14,843 nucleotides of DNA from Prevotella sp. UBA7551 (lineage in GTDB: Bacteria; Bacteroidota; Bacteroidia; Bacteroidales; Bacteroidaceae): contig DLLX01000014.1 of the NCBI GenBank assembly GCA_002479145.1, forward strand, positions 1 through 14,843, written 5' to 3'. Numbering within the stretch: position 1 is the first letter of the stretch; every line of letters starts with the position of its first letter. Below are positions 8,007 to 14,843 of the stretch, one piece after another. The notes below the pieces were generated by a model that searched no databases, had not been told where the DNA came from, and saw only the letters and a list, made by a program, of their open reading frames with translations. The translations under genes were made by a program, and so were the position numbers.

Positions 8007-9587
8007 CTATTTAACAATCTTTACACTCTTCGCTCTACCTTGAGCATCCTTTACAGTAACGATATATATGCCAGGTGCAAAGTTTGTACTGTTGAAATCG
8101 TTGCCATCAATGGACTTTATGACTTTGCCGTCGATGCTGTGAATTGTTGTAGAGGTTACATCAGAGAGATTATCGTTAACGATATTGATACCTGTTCCTT
8201 CGTTGAAAGTGCCATCATCAAAAATGCGTGCGCCCTTCAGCATAGTATTCGAGTCATCGTCTTCGCCTTGGTATACTACATACGAGCAGTTGTCACCTTT
8301 AACAAAGTTCACCTCACTAAAGCTTCCAGTTTGGCCTATCTGCTGCTTCCACACGACATCACCATTCTTGTCAATTCTTGTTACGTACAAGTCTTCGCTT
8401 GCCCATGCAATTACATTGGAGTAGCAAAGCAACCACTCACCATCTCCTACAGGTAATACACCATAGTTATTGAAAGCCCATCCAGCATAATCATCGGTCT
8501 TTGAGTCAATTATTTTCCCTGTATCACCGAACAGACGGTCACCAGTAGCATTGAATTTCTGTACACTAAAGTTATATGCGCCATCACCAAGGCTGTATGC
8601 AAAAGCCACAAGTGCTGTGTTATTCTTTGTATCAGAAGCCTGTTGTGGGTAATCAACATCGTAATCTTCATTGCTCATTACGTCCATAGACTCGAGGCCA
8701 AATTCAACTGAACCATCTGCGGTTACGTGTTGACTTGTTATCATGTGCCCAAAGTCACCAACGTTTCTGACCCATGTGACAAATGCGCCTCCTTTACCAT
8801 CGGCATCAATTTTATAAGGATGTAAATCATGACCTCCTGAGTTTGATGACCCTAAAACAGCAGGGTCACCCCATACCTTATTACAATCTCGAGTATATCT
8901 TATTGCTTCTGGGCCGTTACTCCCCGCATTTATTACAAGGAAATCAGTCCCTATGCTCGGGAAGATCTGACCAAAAATGTCTTGTGACTCAGTAAAAGCA
9001 AGAGTTCCTTCGGGAGAAACCCTGTTGCTGTAATTCACATCACTATATGAATTGGTTCTGTCCAAAATCCACACATCGTCTCCAACAACATACGTATCTG
9101 TAAAAGGCGAATTTATTCTGTCATTAAGAGCCAATCCATCGAGTCCCCATACAAAATTCTGACTCTGATCTATTTTGTACCATACAGGTGTAAAAGTGTT
9201 ATATCTTTCGAGGTCCTCAGCTTCTTCTGACCTTGAGTCGGCGTTGCTTATTATGGCAGAGCCATCAGAAGTAACAGCGAGCGAATAATCACTGTTCCAT
9301 GACGGACTCCTATGATCTGAAACGGCAAGCCCATTTTCTCCAAATAACGCATTACCATCCTTGTCAAGGAGTTGCAGGTGGGGATAGGAATAGCAGAGAG
9401 CTTTTCCAGTTGACTTGTGCGTCCGCCATGCAATATACATCTTGCCGTCTTTGGTCAATGCCACCTTTGGTTGAATCTGTCCCAACTCTGTACCAGACAA
9501 CAGTACTGGATTGTTGTCAACGTTCCATTGTGCACTTGCTGTTAATGCAAGAGCCATTGCTGCTAATGCTAATGTAAATCTTTTCAT
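8007..9587 (-). CDS. Secreted propeller-like repeat protein with T9SS type A sorting domain
   Basis: A 526-residue exported protein. Residues 1-19 form a clear signal peptide (MKRFTLALAAMALALTASAQ, cleavage near ASA-Q). The body carries at least six repeats in which a hydrophobic strand ending D/N-x-x-G is followed by a W/F-G turn: LLDKDGNALFGENG (73-86), IDQSQNFVWGLDG (139-151), TRDCNKVWGD (232-241), TADGSVEFG (289-297), FNATGDRLFGDTG (345-357) and RIDKNGDVVW (404-413). This spacing suggests a beta-propeller. The last 60 or so residues (from about 463) form a T9SS type A-like sorting domain with IHSIDGKVIKS, FAPGIYIVTV and a final KSVKIVK. It has its own promoter. No enzymatic motif is visible; binding or adhesion at the surface is plausible but inferred. 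Confidence 0.8.
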   Translation of the reverse strand: MKRFTLALAAMALALTASAQWNVDNNPVLLSGTELGQIQPKVALTKDGKMYIAWRTHKSTGKALCYSYPHLQLLDKDGNALFGENGLAVSDHRSPSWNSDYSLAVTSDGSAIISNADSRSEEAEDLERYNTFTPVWYKIDQSQNFVWGLDGLALNDRINSPFTDTYVVGDDVWILDRTNSYSDVNYSNRVSPEGTLAFTESQDIFGQIFPSIGTDFLVINAGSNGPEAIRYTRDCNKVWGDPAVLGSSNSGGHDLHPYKIDADGKGGAFVTWVRNVGDFGHMITSQHVTADGSVEFGLESMDVMSNEDYDVDYPQQASDTKNNTALVAFAYSLGDGAYNFSVQKFNATGDRLFGDTGKIIDSKTDDYAGWAFNNYGVLPVGDGEWLLCYSNVIAWASEDLYVTRIDKNGDVVWKQQIGQTGSFSEVNFVKGDNCSYVVYQGEDDDSNTMLKGARIFDDGTFNEGTGINIVNDNLSDVTSTTIHSIDGKVIKSIDGNDFNSTNFAPGIYIVTVKDAQGRAKSVKIVK

Positions 9588-10056
9588 AAGCGTTCGATAA
9601 TGTTATGATATACAAGAATTGTTTGATTTCGTTTGCAAAAGTAGTGAAATTTATTATATATGAATCGATTAAGTAGCCTGATTACATTACAATTCTCGAA
9701 TTGTTATAGAAAAAGTACCACCCTTCTTATTTTGTTTGTATTTTTATGCTTTTTATTATATGCGAAAGATTGAGATTTTCAATACAAAGCGTTGTATCGC
9801 TGTTGTTTGTGGGTGTAAAAAAGGAAATTTAGAGTCTCTGTTAATTCGTGTGGTCAATCCAAAATACTTCATTACAAAACCTGTCATATTCATGAAGAAA
9901 ATTATCTTCATCACCACACAAATCAACAAAGGCCACTTGAAAGTTTGCTATTGTGAGGGTCTTTCTTGGCTAAACAAACACTCTGGCTACTAAGTCAAAA
10001 ATGTTGTTTGCGCACTATGGCTGTACAAGAATTTCCCGCTTGGCTGTCCTTATACT
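9588..10056. other. AT-rich intergenic region without a supported gene
   Basis: Apart from the promoter box at 9636-9643 serving the leftward gene, I see no feature in these 469 bases. A plus-strand open frame (9736-9993, first ATG at 9760) lacks a recognisable promoter, ribosome site or protein family. The minus strand shows no clear remnant of a gene. The composition changes to GC-rich sequence at about 10050. Confidence 0.5.
9636..9643 (-). promoter_or_regulatory. -7 promoter box for the propeller-like T9SS gene
   Basis: On the minus strand this reads TACTTTTG, an exact TAnnTTTG match and identical to the folP, murF and glycerate kinase boxes. No TTTG is found at the expected -33 distance, where the sequence reads CGAT. 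The leader would be about 40-45 bases. The missing -33 element suggests that an activator may be needed. Confidence 0.55.
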
Positions 10057-10203
10057 TCAATAATCCTCCAAATAGCCCTTGGTGAAGAGGTCATAGGCGA
10101 CGGCCTCGAGCTCTTTGAGGGTCATTTTCTCCACGGCACGCTCTATGATTCTGATGAAATGGTCGCGGCAATAGTCATCTGTTTCTGTTAATCTTTCTTC
10201 CAT
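10057..10203 (-). CDS. Unrecognised 48-residue acidic small protein downstream of ribD
   Basis: An ATG-started frame beginning MEERLTETDDYCRDHF and ending LFTKGYLEDY, 48 residues, with a TGA stop at 10057-10059. The sequence is coherent for a compact helical protein: regular hydrophobic spacing (FIRIIERAVEKM, LKELEAVAYDLF), many acidic residues and no low-complexity runs. Its start lies 49 bases downstream of the ribD stop on the same strand, so it is probably the last gene of that transcript. I recognise no family and propose no function. Support comes from its plausible composition and position; the GC content also matches the ribD side rather than the AT-rich left side. Confidence 0.55.
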   Translation of the reverse strand: MEERLTETDDYCRDHFIRIIERAVEKMTLKELEAVAYDLFTKGYLEDY

Positions 10204-10252
10204 AATCAGTCGGTCTGCGTTCTGATATTGTTAAGTCCATCATTGATAATGA

Positions 10253-11242
10253 TTATTCCACCGTCCGCAATCGGCCGATTCGTTCATACGTCATGATGGT
10301 TCTGCCGTCATAGTGTTCCGCCTTGACCAGCCGGAGATTGCGGGGAAGCTGTGGCGCACGGATGCCATCGCCCAGACAGAAAGATGCCGTCTCTACGCGA
10401 ATCTCGTCCCATTGGCCGCAATCAAGGAAGGACTGCAGCGTCGTTGAGCCCCCTTCCACCATCAATGACTGTTTTTTCTCCGCATAGAGGTGGCGCAAGG
10501 CCGCCTCGATGTTGTCAAAAGCTACGAATCCATCGGGAATTTCTTTCTGTGACACACGCCCCAAGACGATGCGTTCCGGATCGTTTCCCGACCACTCGCG
10601 GACGGTCAGGCGGGGAGAATCGACTGTCAGCGTGGTGTGACCGATGAGTATTGCGTCGCTCTCAGTGCGCATTTTGTGCATCAGCATTTGCGTAAAAGGC
10701 GATGAAATGGTCGTTTTTTGTCCCCGAAGTCCCATCATGCCATCTGCCGACTGCGCCCATTTCAGCGTGACGTATGGCCGGCGCAACGTATTGTATGTCA
10801 TAAACCGCTTGTTCAACTCGATGCACTTGCGCTCCAAGACACCCACCGTCACTTCGATTCCCGCATCTCTGAGCTTCTTAATTCCTCTGCCCTGCACCTT
10901 CGCAAAGGGGTCTATGCAACCGCAGACCACCCGGCGGACGCCTTTGCGGATGATCAAATCGGCACAAGGTGGGGTTTTCCCATAATGGCTGCACGGCTCG
11001 AGCGACACATAGATGGTGCTCTCCGGCAGCAAGGCCTCGTCTTTCTGACGCACGGAAGCAAAAGCATTGACCTCGGCATGGCCTTGCCCACAGCACACAT
11101 GATAGCCCTCGCCGATGATGCGACCCGCCTTGTCGACAATGACAGCCCCCACCATCGGATTGGGTTTGGCGTTCTGCATCCCGCCTCGTGCCAACTGAAT
11201 ACAGCGGCGCATATACCGCTCATCTGTTTCTCTTTCTGTCAT
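10253..11242 (-). CDS. ribD: Bifunctional riboflavin biosynthesis deaminase/reductase RibD
   Basis: RibD carries out two consecutive cytoplasmic steps of riboflavin synthesis: zinc-dependent deamination of 2,5-diamino-6-ribosylamino-pyrimidinone 5'-phosphate, then NADPH-dependent reduction of the ribosyl side chain. The 329-residue protein has the deaminase domain first (about 8-150) with NAKPNPMVGAVIV (24-36), the catalytic HAE (55-57) and the zinc cysteines in LEPCSHYGKTPPCADL (81-96), then CGCIDPFAKVQGRGIKKL (107-124). The reductase domain (about 155-325) has RPYVTLKWAQSADGMM (155-170), SDAILIGHTTLTVDSPRL (195-212) and VEGGSTTLQSFL (262-273). The frame is open back to 11380, but the ATG at 11242 gives the family's usual N-terminus (TERETDERYMRRCIQLA), while the upstream codons do not look like RibD. 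No FMN riboswitch was seen upstream. Confidence 0.95.
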   Translation of the reverse strand: MTERETDERYMRRCIQLARGGMQNAKPNPMVGAVIVDKAGRIIGEGYHVCCGQGHAEVNAFASVRQKDEALLPESTIYVSLEPCSHYGKTPPCADLIIRKGVRRVVCGCIDPFAKVQGRGIKKLRDAGIEVTVGVLERKCIELNKRFMTYNTLRRPYVTLKWAQSADGMMGLRGQKTTISSPFTQMLMHKMRTESDAILIGHTTLTVDSPRLTVREWSGNDPERIVLGRVSQKEIPDGFVAFDNIEAALRHLYAEKKQSLMVEGGSTTLQSFLDCGQWDEIRVETASFCLGDGIRAPQLPRNLRLVKAEHYDGRTIMTYERIGRLRTVE

Positions 11243-11340
11243 TTCACACACTGAATAATCGGAGAAACCGCATAAAAAGCGGTCGCTCCGCCAACCATCC
11301 CTGCTTCTACAACATTCTGTTCTTTGTCCATCGCAACCAT
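11239..11340 (-). CDS. Possible 33-residue leader/small protein overlapping the ribD start
   Basis: A minus-strand frame starting MVAMDKEQNVVEAGM and ending IIQCVK. Its TGA stop overlaps the ribD ATG as ATGA, the arrangement typical of translational coupling. The frame is the same one as the DUF4923-like gene: that gene ends in two consecutive TAG codons, after which the frame stays open for 51 codons to this TGA. The C-terminal half (MVGGATAFYAVSPII) is hydrophobic enough for a short membrane segment. No family is recognised and no clear ribosome site is present, so this may be a chance open frame in the 155-base gap. Confidence 0.25.
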   Translation of the reverse strand: MVAMDKEQNVVEAGMVGGATAFYAVSPIIQCVK

Positions 11341-11397
11341 GTCCTCTATTGGTCGCTGCGCCTTTTCGAAATGATCGCAAAGGACAAGGGAAGGCTA

Positions 11398-12039
11398 CTA
11401 CTTCTTCATGTCAAAGCCAATACGCACGCCCTCATAGTTTTTCGAGATGTCGCCAAGGACAGACGCTGTGCTGTTGCCACTGGCTGCCGCCAAGGTCTGG
11501 AACAGGGTGAGCACCTTCTTCGACTCAAAAAGCACGCTGATGCCCGACGCTCCGTTGCGTACCACATAGCCTTTGAGGTTCAGGAGCAGACCTTTCAGCT
11601 CCAAAGAGGAGTCGGACGCATCGTAAGTGTACGTGCCATTCCAGGTCTTTCCCTTGATTTTGGCCGAGAATTTCCCGTTCTTATCGAAAGTCAGCTGCGT
11701 GTTGGAAGCCGTGAATCCCAGTTTGTTGTACTCTGTGGCGAGCTTCTCCTCCACCTTGGAGGCGGCCACTTCACCGCCCACACGCGCCAATACGCTTTCG
11801 GAAGTGAACGCGCAGCCCGGCCCATCATACCGCCAAGTGCCGTAGAGTTTCTCTTCCGACAGCTTGGACGCGCCACCGATGACCGACGAGATGACGTTGC
11901 CAATCGTCTCACCGACGCCACTACCAAATATATTTCCACCGGCATTGCTCCCGTTGGAAGTCGCATTGCCACCCAGTCCGCCACATGATGTGAGCACCAG
12001 TGTGGCTGAAAAAACACCTAAGATCAATTCCTTTTTCAT
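11398..12039 (-). CDS. DUF4923-like lipoprotein
   Basis: A 213-residue predicted lipoprotein. The signal peptide ends in a lipobox (VLTSC, with the lipidated cysteine at 19), followed by a Gly/Asn/Ser-rich linker (20-45). The mature part (about 60-213) has KLYGTWRYDGPGCAFTSE (64-81), two helices (VGGEVAASKVEEKLATEYNK), and a beta-rich calycin-like stretch with TFDKNGKFSAKIKGKTWNGT and YDASDSSLELKG. I recognise this as the DUF4923 type found in Bacteroidales; its biochemical role is unknown. The cysteine is followed by GG rather than the acidic residues of the known surface-export signal, which suggests it stays on the periplasmic side. It starts 22 bases after the glycerate kinase stop, so the two are co-transcribed. 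It ends in tandem TAG TAG stop codons. Confidence 0.82.
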   Translation of the reverse strand: MKKELILGVFSATLVLTSCGGLGGNATSNGSNAGGNIFGSGVGETIGNVISSVIGGASKLSEEKLYGTWRYDGPGCAFTSESVLARVGGEVAASKVEEKLATEYNKLGFTASNTQLTFDKNGKFSAKIKGKTWNGTYTYDASDSSLELKGLLLNLKGYVVRNGASGISVLFESKKVLTLFQTLAAASGNSTASVLGDISKNYEGVRIGFDMKK

Positions 12040-12061
12040 GTCTATGCTGTTTGATTGTTCT

Positions 12062-13135
12062 CTATTTCATATTGTTGGCCACCTCCGCACCCTTGTCAAA
12101 GAGGTTTTTCTCAGCCACTTCGGGCTTCATCGCCTCCTCTTTGGACAGCCCATCGGGGTTGATGCTTCCCACCTGAGAGTAGCCCGCAGCCAACAAACGA
12201 TCCTTCTCTTGCACTCTGCCCGACCACAACTGCACGGGCACACCCGCCTTCTTGCCATGGCAGAGCACCACATAGGGCAGCTTTCCCATCAGCGTCTGCG
12301 CGTCGCTGCTGCCCTCTCCGGTCACAATAAGGTCGGTTTCATCGAGTGCTTCGTCAAAATGATTAGTCTTCAAGAGCAGTTCCGCACCCGAGCACATCGT
12401 GGCTTGGAAGTACTCCATGAACGCATAGCCCAATCCTCCTGCCGCTCCGGCACCGGGACGCTGGCTGAAGTCATAGCCAAAATGCCGTGCACTGATGGCG
12501 GCAAAGCGTTTCGCGCGACGCTCAAGCACGGGAATCATCGCCTCGGTAGCCCCTTTCTGCGGAGCAAAGACACGCGCAGCACCCTGCGGTCCACACAGCG
12601 GACTCTCCACATCGGAGGCAAGCACGACGCGCAAACTGCTGAAGTAGCGCGCCTTGACCGCCTCAAAGGAATGGCGGGCGCCCGTCCCCAGCGCATCAAT
12701 CAGACCGCGAAGCATGCCCACACCACAGTCGCTGGTGGCCGTTCCGCCCAATCCGATGATACATTCGCGCGCCCCACGGCGCACGGCATCGGCCAACAGC
12801 TCACCCACCCCGTAGCTGGTCGCCACGAGCGGATTGCGGTTTTCCGGCTCAATGCGTGCCAACCCGCACGCCTCCGCCACCTCGACGATGGCCGTTTGGC
12901 CACACAAGCCATAGGAAGCTGTGATGCGTCGCATCATGGCATCGTGGCAAGAAACGTCTATACGCTCCCCACCCATCGCCGAAAGAAACGCCGGGAGCAT
13001 GCCGTCGCCGCCATCACTCATCGTCATGACGCGACATTGGCCACCCACGGAGCGCACACCACGCGCAAAGACCTCGCCCGCCTTCTGGCTGGAAAGGCAT
13101 CCTTTGAAGGAATCGAAGGCTATGAGTATTTGCAT
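12062..13135 (-). CDS. glxK: Glycerate kinase (GlxK/GarK type I family)
   Basis: This kinase phosphorylates D-glycerate, in this family normally to 2-phosphoglycerate, feeding it into lower glycolysis. The 357-residue protein begins QILIAFDSFKGCLSS, the family's standard N-terminus, and shows MSDGGDGML (39-47), then NPLVATSYGVGELL, CIIGLGGTATSDCGVGML, ASDVESPLCGP, RVFAPQKGA, RPGAGAAGGLGYAF and TGEGSSDAQT in the expected order. The frame is open back to 13279, but the ATG at 13135 is the right start: it gives the conserved N-terminus, and the promoter at 13159-13190 lies just upstream. It is the first gene of a minus-strand run with the DUF4923-like lipoprotein and then ribD. Type I glycerate kinases are named either glxK or garK, so the symbol is approximate. 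Confidence 0.92.
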   Translation of the reverse strand: MQILIAFDSFKGCLSSQKAGEVFARGVRSVGGQCRVMTMSDGGDGMLPAFLSAMGGERIDVSCHDAMMRRITASYGLCGQTAIVEVAEACGLARIEPENRNPLVATSYGVGELLADAVRRGARECIIGLGGTATSDCGVGMLRGLIDALGTGARHSFEAVKARYFSSLRVVLASDVESPLCGPQGAARVFAPQKGATEAMIPVLERRAKRFAAISARHFGYDFSQRPGAGAAGGLGYAFMEYFQATMCSGAELLLKTNHFDEALDETDLIVTGEGSSDAQTLMGKLPYVVLCHGKKAGVPVQLWSGRVQEKDRLLAAGYSQVGSINPDGLSKEEAMKPEVAEKNLFDKGAEVANNMK

Positions 13136-13158
13136 CGAGAAAACACTTTTTACAAAGA

Positions 13159-13190
13159 CAAAAGTAAACATTTTCGGACTTTCGGGCAAG
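13159..13190 (-). promoter_or_regulatory. Bacteroidota-type promoter for the glycerate kinase operon
   Basis: The minus strand reads CTTG (13190-13187, three of four matches to the -33 TTTG), a 20-base spacer, then TACTTTTG (13166-13159). The predicted start near 13152 gives a leader of about 17 bases before the ATG at 13135. Confidence 0.7.
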
Positions 13191-13206
13191 CTGCCGCCCT
13201 GATTTT

Positions 13207-13238
13207 TTTGCGCTTTCGACAAAGAAAGCGTACATTTG
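13207..13238 (+). promoter_or_regulatory. Bacteroidota-type promoter immediately before the membrane protein gene
   Basis: TTTG (13207-13210) and TACATTTG (13231-13238) are separated by exactly 20 bases, a full consensus match. Only four bases separate the -7 box from the ATG at 13243, so transcription would begin at or within a few bases of that codon. Confidence 0.7.
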
Positions 13239-13242
13239 CGGC

Positions 13243-14727
13243 ATGAATCAAGCAACGGACTACAGCAAGGGCTGCGCAATCGTCCGCACAGTGCGCCACG
13301 TTGCCAGCCTGTTCAGGGTGAAACGTGAGGAGCGGGTGGTGGCTTGTGCCGCCCTTCTCTACGCCATCGCCCTCAACGTGATGGTGATTGCCCGCTATTG
13401 GCAGTGGTTCAGCCAAGTGACAGACCACTACCGCCAGCTCGTACTGCAACATTTCCACATCTCCGGCTACGATCCCATCACCTATTGGGTGCTCAACGAG
13501 TGGACCACCGACTACAACATCTACCGCCATCCGCTGCTGGCTTTCTTCATGTGGATGCCCGCGCAGGCCAACCAACTGCTCATTCATCTGACGGGAATCA
13601 ACTTCGCCCAGGTCATCACCGCCGTGCTTCTCGTCCTATCGGCATTCTACTCCGTGCTGTTTCTCTACCGCATTTTGCGCCATTTCATCGGTTTGACGCA
13701 CGTCGACACTTGCCTGCTCACGCTCTTGTTTCTCAGCTTCGGCTACACGATGGTGTCCATGAGCGTGCCCGACCACTTCTCGTTGTCAACGACCGCCCTG
13801 CTCCTCACCCTCTACGTGGCGGGCAAACGGCTGAAAGACCGCCGCGCGCTGACGGGCGGACAGACGCTGCTGCTCTTCCTGCTCACGGCGGGCATATCGC
13901 TCAACAACGGCATCAAGGTGTTTTTAGCCAGCTGGGGTGCCAACGGAAAACGGTTCTTCCGGCCGGCCCATCTGCTGCTCACCGTCATCCTTCCCTCCGC
14001 GCTCTTATGGGGTTTTGCACGATGGGAGTGGCACACATTTGAGCGACCCAGATACATCGCAAGGCAGGAAGCAAAGGCCGCCCAAATGAAAAAGGAGCGC
14101 ACGCAAGTGGTGGAAAGCCTCATGGCATCGTGGGTGAGGAGCGACACCACGGGCATAGGACACACCGCCGACAGCCTATATCTTGTGCAGGCCAAGGCGA
14201 AAGAGGAGAAGAGACAGAAGCAACCGATGTTTGCCCACCAAGGAAAACCCATGGCGGAAGGAGAGTTTGCGTCGTGGACCGATGCGACCACGCCCCGCTT
14301 GAAGAGCATTGTCGAAAACCTGTTGGGCGAGCCCATCCTGCTGCACGCCGACCATCTGCTCGGTGATGTGCTCGTTAATCGGCCCGTCATCGTTCCCTAT
14401 CGTCATCCCATCGGCTACCTTCCCGAAGCCATCGTCACGGCCTTCTTCCTCGCCGGCTGCTGGATAGGGCGGCGAAGCCGTCTGCTATGGATTGCCTTAT
14501 CGTGGATGGCGTGCGACGTGCTGATTCATGTCGTGCTCGGTTTTGGCCTGAACGAGGTGTACATCATGTCGCCCCACTGGCTCTTTGCCCTTCCCATCGC
14601 CATGGCCTACCTGGCGCGGAGCGCAGCGTCTACTCGTTGGTGCCTGCCCTTGCGTGCGCTCACCCTCTTGCTGACGCTTTACCTTTTTGCCTGGAACGCC
14701 ATCCTTTACGTGAGCTACATGGTGTAG
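13243..14727 (+). CDS. Polytopic inner-membrane protein (DUF6080-like)
   Basis: A 494-residue membrane protein with about nine or ten hydrophobic helices (roughly 33-50, 123-145, 155-172, 180-196, 205-222, 243-258, 393-408, 412-433, 440-458 and 467-490). Two soluble parts stand out: a loop after helix 1 (51-120) with GYDPITYWVLNEWTTDYNIY (75-94) then RHPLL, and a long charged segment (260-392) rich in K, E, R and Q. I associate it with the DUF6080 family of Bacteroidales with moderate confidence. The large first loop with acidic residues recalls GT-C type glycosyltransferases, but no diagnostic motif is certain and this is inference. The promoter lies only four bases before the ATG, so either the message is leaderless or translation begins at a later codon such as the GTG at 13318, just before helix 1. 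A strong terminator follows. Confidence 0.75.
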   Translation: MNQATDYSKGCAIVRTVRHVASLFRVKREERVVACAALLYAIALNVMVIARYWQWFSQVTDHYRQLVLQHFHISGYDPITYWVLNEWTTDYNIYRHPLLAFFMWMPAQANQLLIHLTGINFAQVITAVLLVLSAFYSVLFLYRILRHFIGLTHVDTCLLTLLFLSFGYTMVSMSVPDHFSLSTTALLLTLYVAGKRLKDRRALTGGQTLLLFLLTAGISLNNGIKVFLASWGANGKRFFRPAHLLLTVILPSALLWGFARWEWHTFERPRYIARQEAKAAQMKKERTQVVESLMASWVRSDTTGIGHTADSLYLVQAKAKEEKRQKQPMFAHQGKPMAEGEFASWTDATTPRLKSIVENLLGEPILLHADHLLGDVLVNRPVIVPYRHPIGYLPEAIVTAFFLAGCWIGRRSRLLWIALSWMACDVLIHVVLGFGLNEVYIMSPHWLFALPIAMAYLARSAASTRWCLPLRALTLLLTLYLFAWNAILYVSYMV

Positions 14728-14782
14728 CCGCCAGGCAACGCCCCTCATAACCGCAACGGGCCGATGAGCCAGACATGGCAAG

Positions 14783-14830
14783 ACACCGGAGCCCAAGGAC
14801 ACTTTGTCCCTGGGCTCCGGTGTTTTGTTT
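14783..14830 (+). terminator. Intrinsic terminator after the membrane protein gene
   Basis: ACACCGGAGCCCAAGGACA (14783-14801) pairs with TGTCCCTGGGCTCCGGTGT (14805-14823) with one mismatch in 19, a loop of three bases (CTT), and a T-rich tail (TTTGTTT). It starts 55 bases past the stop codon and is the strongest hairpin in the window. Confidence 0.9.
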
Positions 14831-14843
14831 GACTAGCATGTGT

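Noticed and set aside
9736..9993. Possible small plus-strand gene of 85 codons (78 from the first ATG at 9760)
   Set aside because: It begins at TTG, has no promoter box or recognised motif, and lies in AT-rich intergenic sequence where open frames of this size can arise by chance.
11243..11380. N-terminal extension of RibD from an ATG at 11380
   Set aside because: The extra 46 residues are Arg/Cys-rich and unlike RibD, whereas the ATG at 11242 gives the standard family start.
11243..11397. FMN riboswitch before ribD
   Set aside because: None of the conserved RFN-element segments could be found in the 155-base gap.
11864..13246. Long plus-strand open frame of 460 codons opposite glycerate kinase
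   Set aside because: It lies antisense to a clear glycerate kinase, its product is rich in His and Arg as expected from a GC-rich opposite strand, and it shows no family motifs.
13136..13279. N-terminal extension of glycerate kinase from 13279
   Set aside because: It would overlap the divergent membrane protein gene and read through the kinase's own promoter; the family start is at 13135.

Overview
The window looks like a chromosomal segment of a Bacteroidota bacterium, most likely a Prevotella-like member of the Bacteroidales. Several signs point there: promoters of the TTTG / TAnnTTTG type (four copies of the -7 box, three of them reading TACTTTTG), little sign of Shine-Dalgarno sequences, two secreted proteins with C-terminal type IX secretion (T9SS) sorting domains, a periplasmic-TPR/membrane/AraC-type regulator, and a DUF4923-like lipoprotein. 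No RNA genes, insertion sequences, CRISPR arrays or phage genes were seen.

Layout from left to right. Positions 1-506 hold no convincing gene, but they contain a duplicated short sequence block and a strong hairpin that probably terminates the operon to its right. On the minus strand follow folP (dihydropteroate synthase, 1345-2196) and cdaA (c-di-AMP synthase, 507-1286), read leftwards as a pair. Divergent from them is murF (2389-3699), and the two transcription units are fired by back-to-back promoters in 2224-2300. A membrane-spanning TPR/AraC regulator (3859-5373) ends at a perfect 14-bp hairpin.

The middle, roughly 5430-10050, is visibly more AT-rich. It carries two minus-strand genes for secreted T9SS cargo: an 802-residue Omp28-like protein with a thioredoxin CGPC motif (5501-7909) and a 526-residue propeller-like repeat protein (8007-9587). 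About 470 bases upstream of the latter hold no supported gene.

The right third returns to GC-rich housekeeping genes. A minus-strand run reads glycerate kinase (12062-13135), a DUF4923-like lipoprotein (11398-12039), ribD for riboflavin synthesis (10253-11242), and an unrecognised 48-residue small protein (10057-10203). A possible 33-residue ORF overlaps the ribD start by ATGA. Divergent from the kinase is a polytopic membrane protein (13243-14727, DUF6080-like) whose promoter lies so close to its ATG that the message may be leaderless. A 19-bp hairpin terminator closes it.

The housekeeping parts make sense singly: folate, c-di-AMP, peptidoglycan, glycerate and riboflavin metabolism. The AraC regulator beside the two exported proteins is the only hint of a local accessory module, and that link is inferred from position alone. 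I found no clear evidence of a wholly new multi-gene system. The most interesting items are the oxidoreductase-like T9SS protein, the small ORFs around ribD and the apparent leaderless start.
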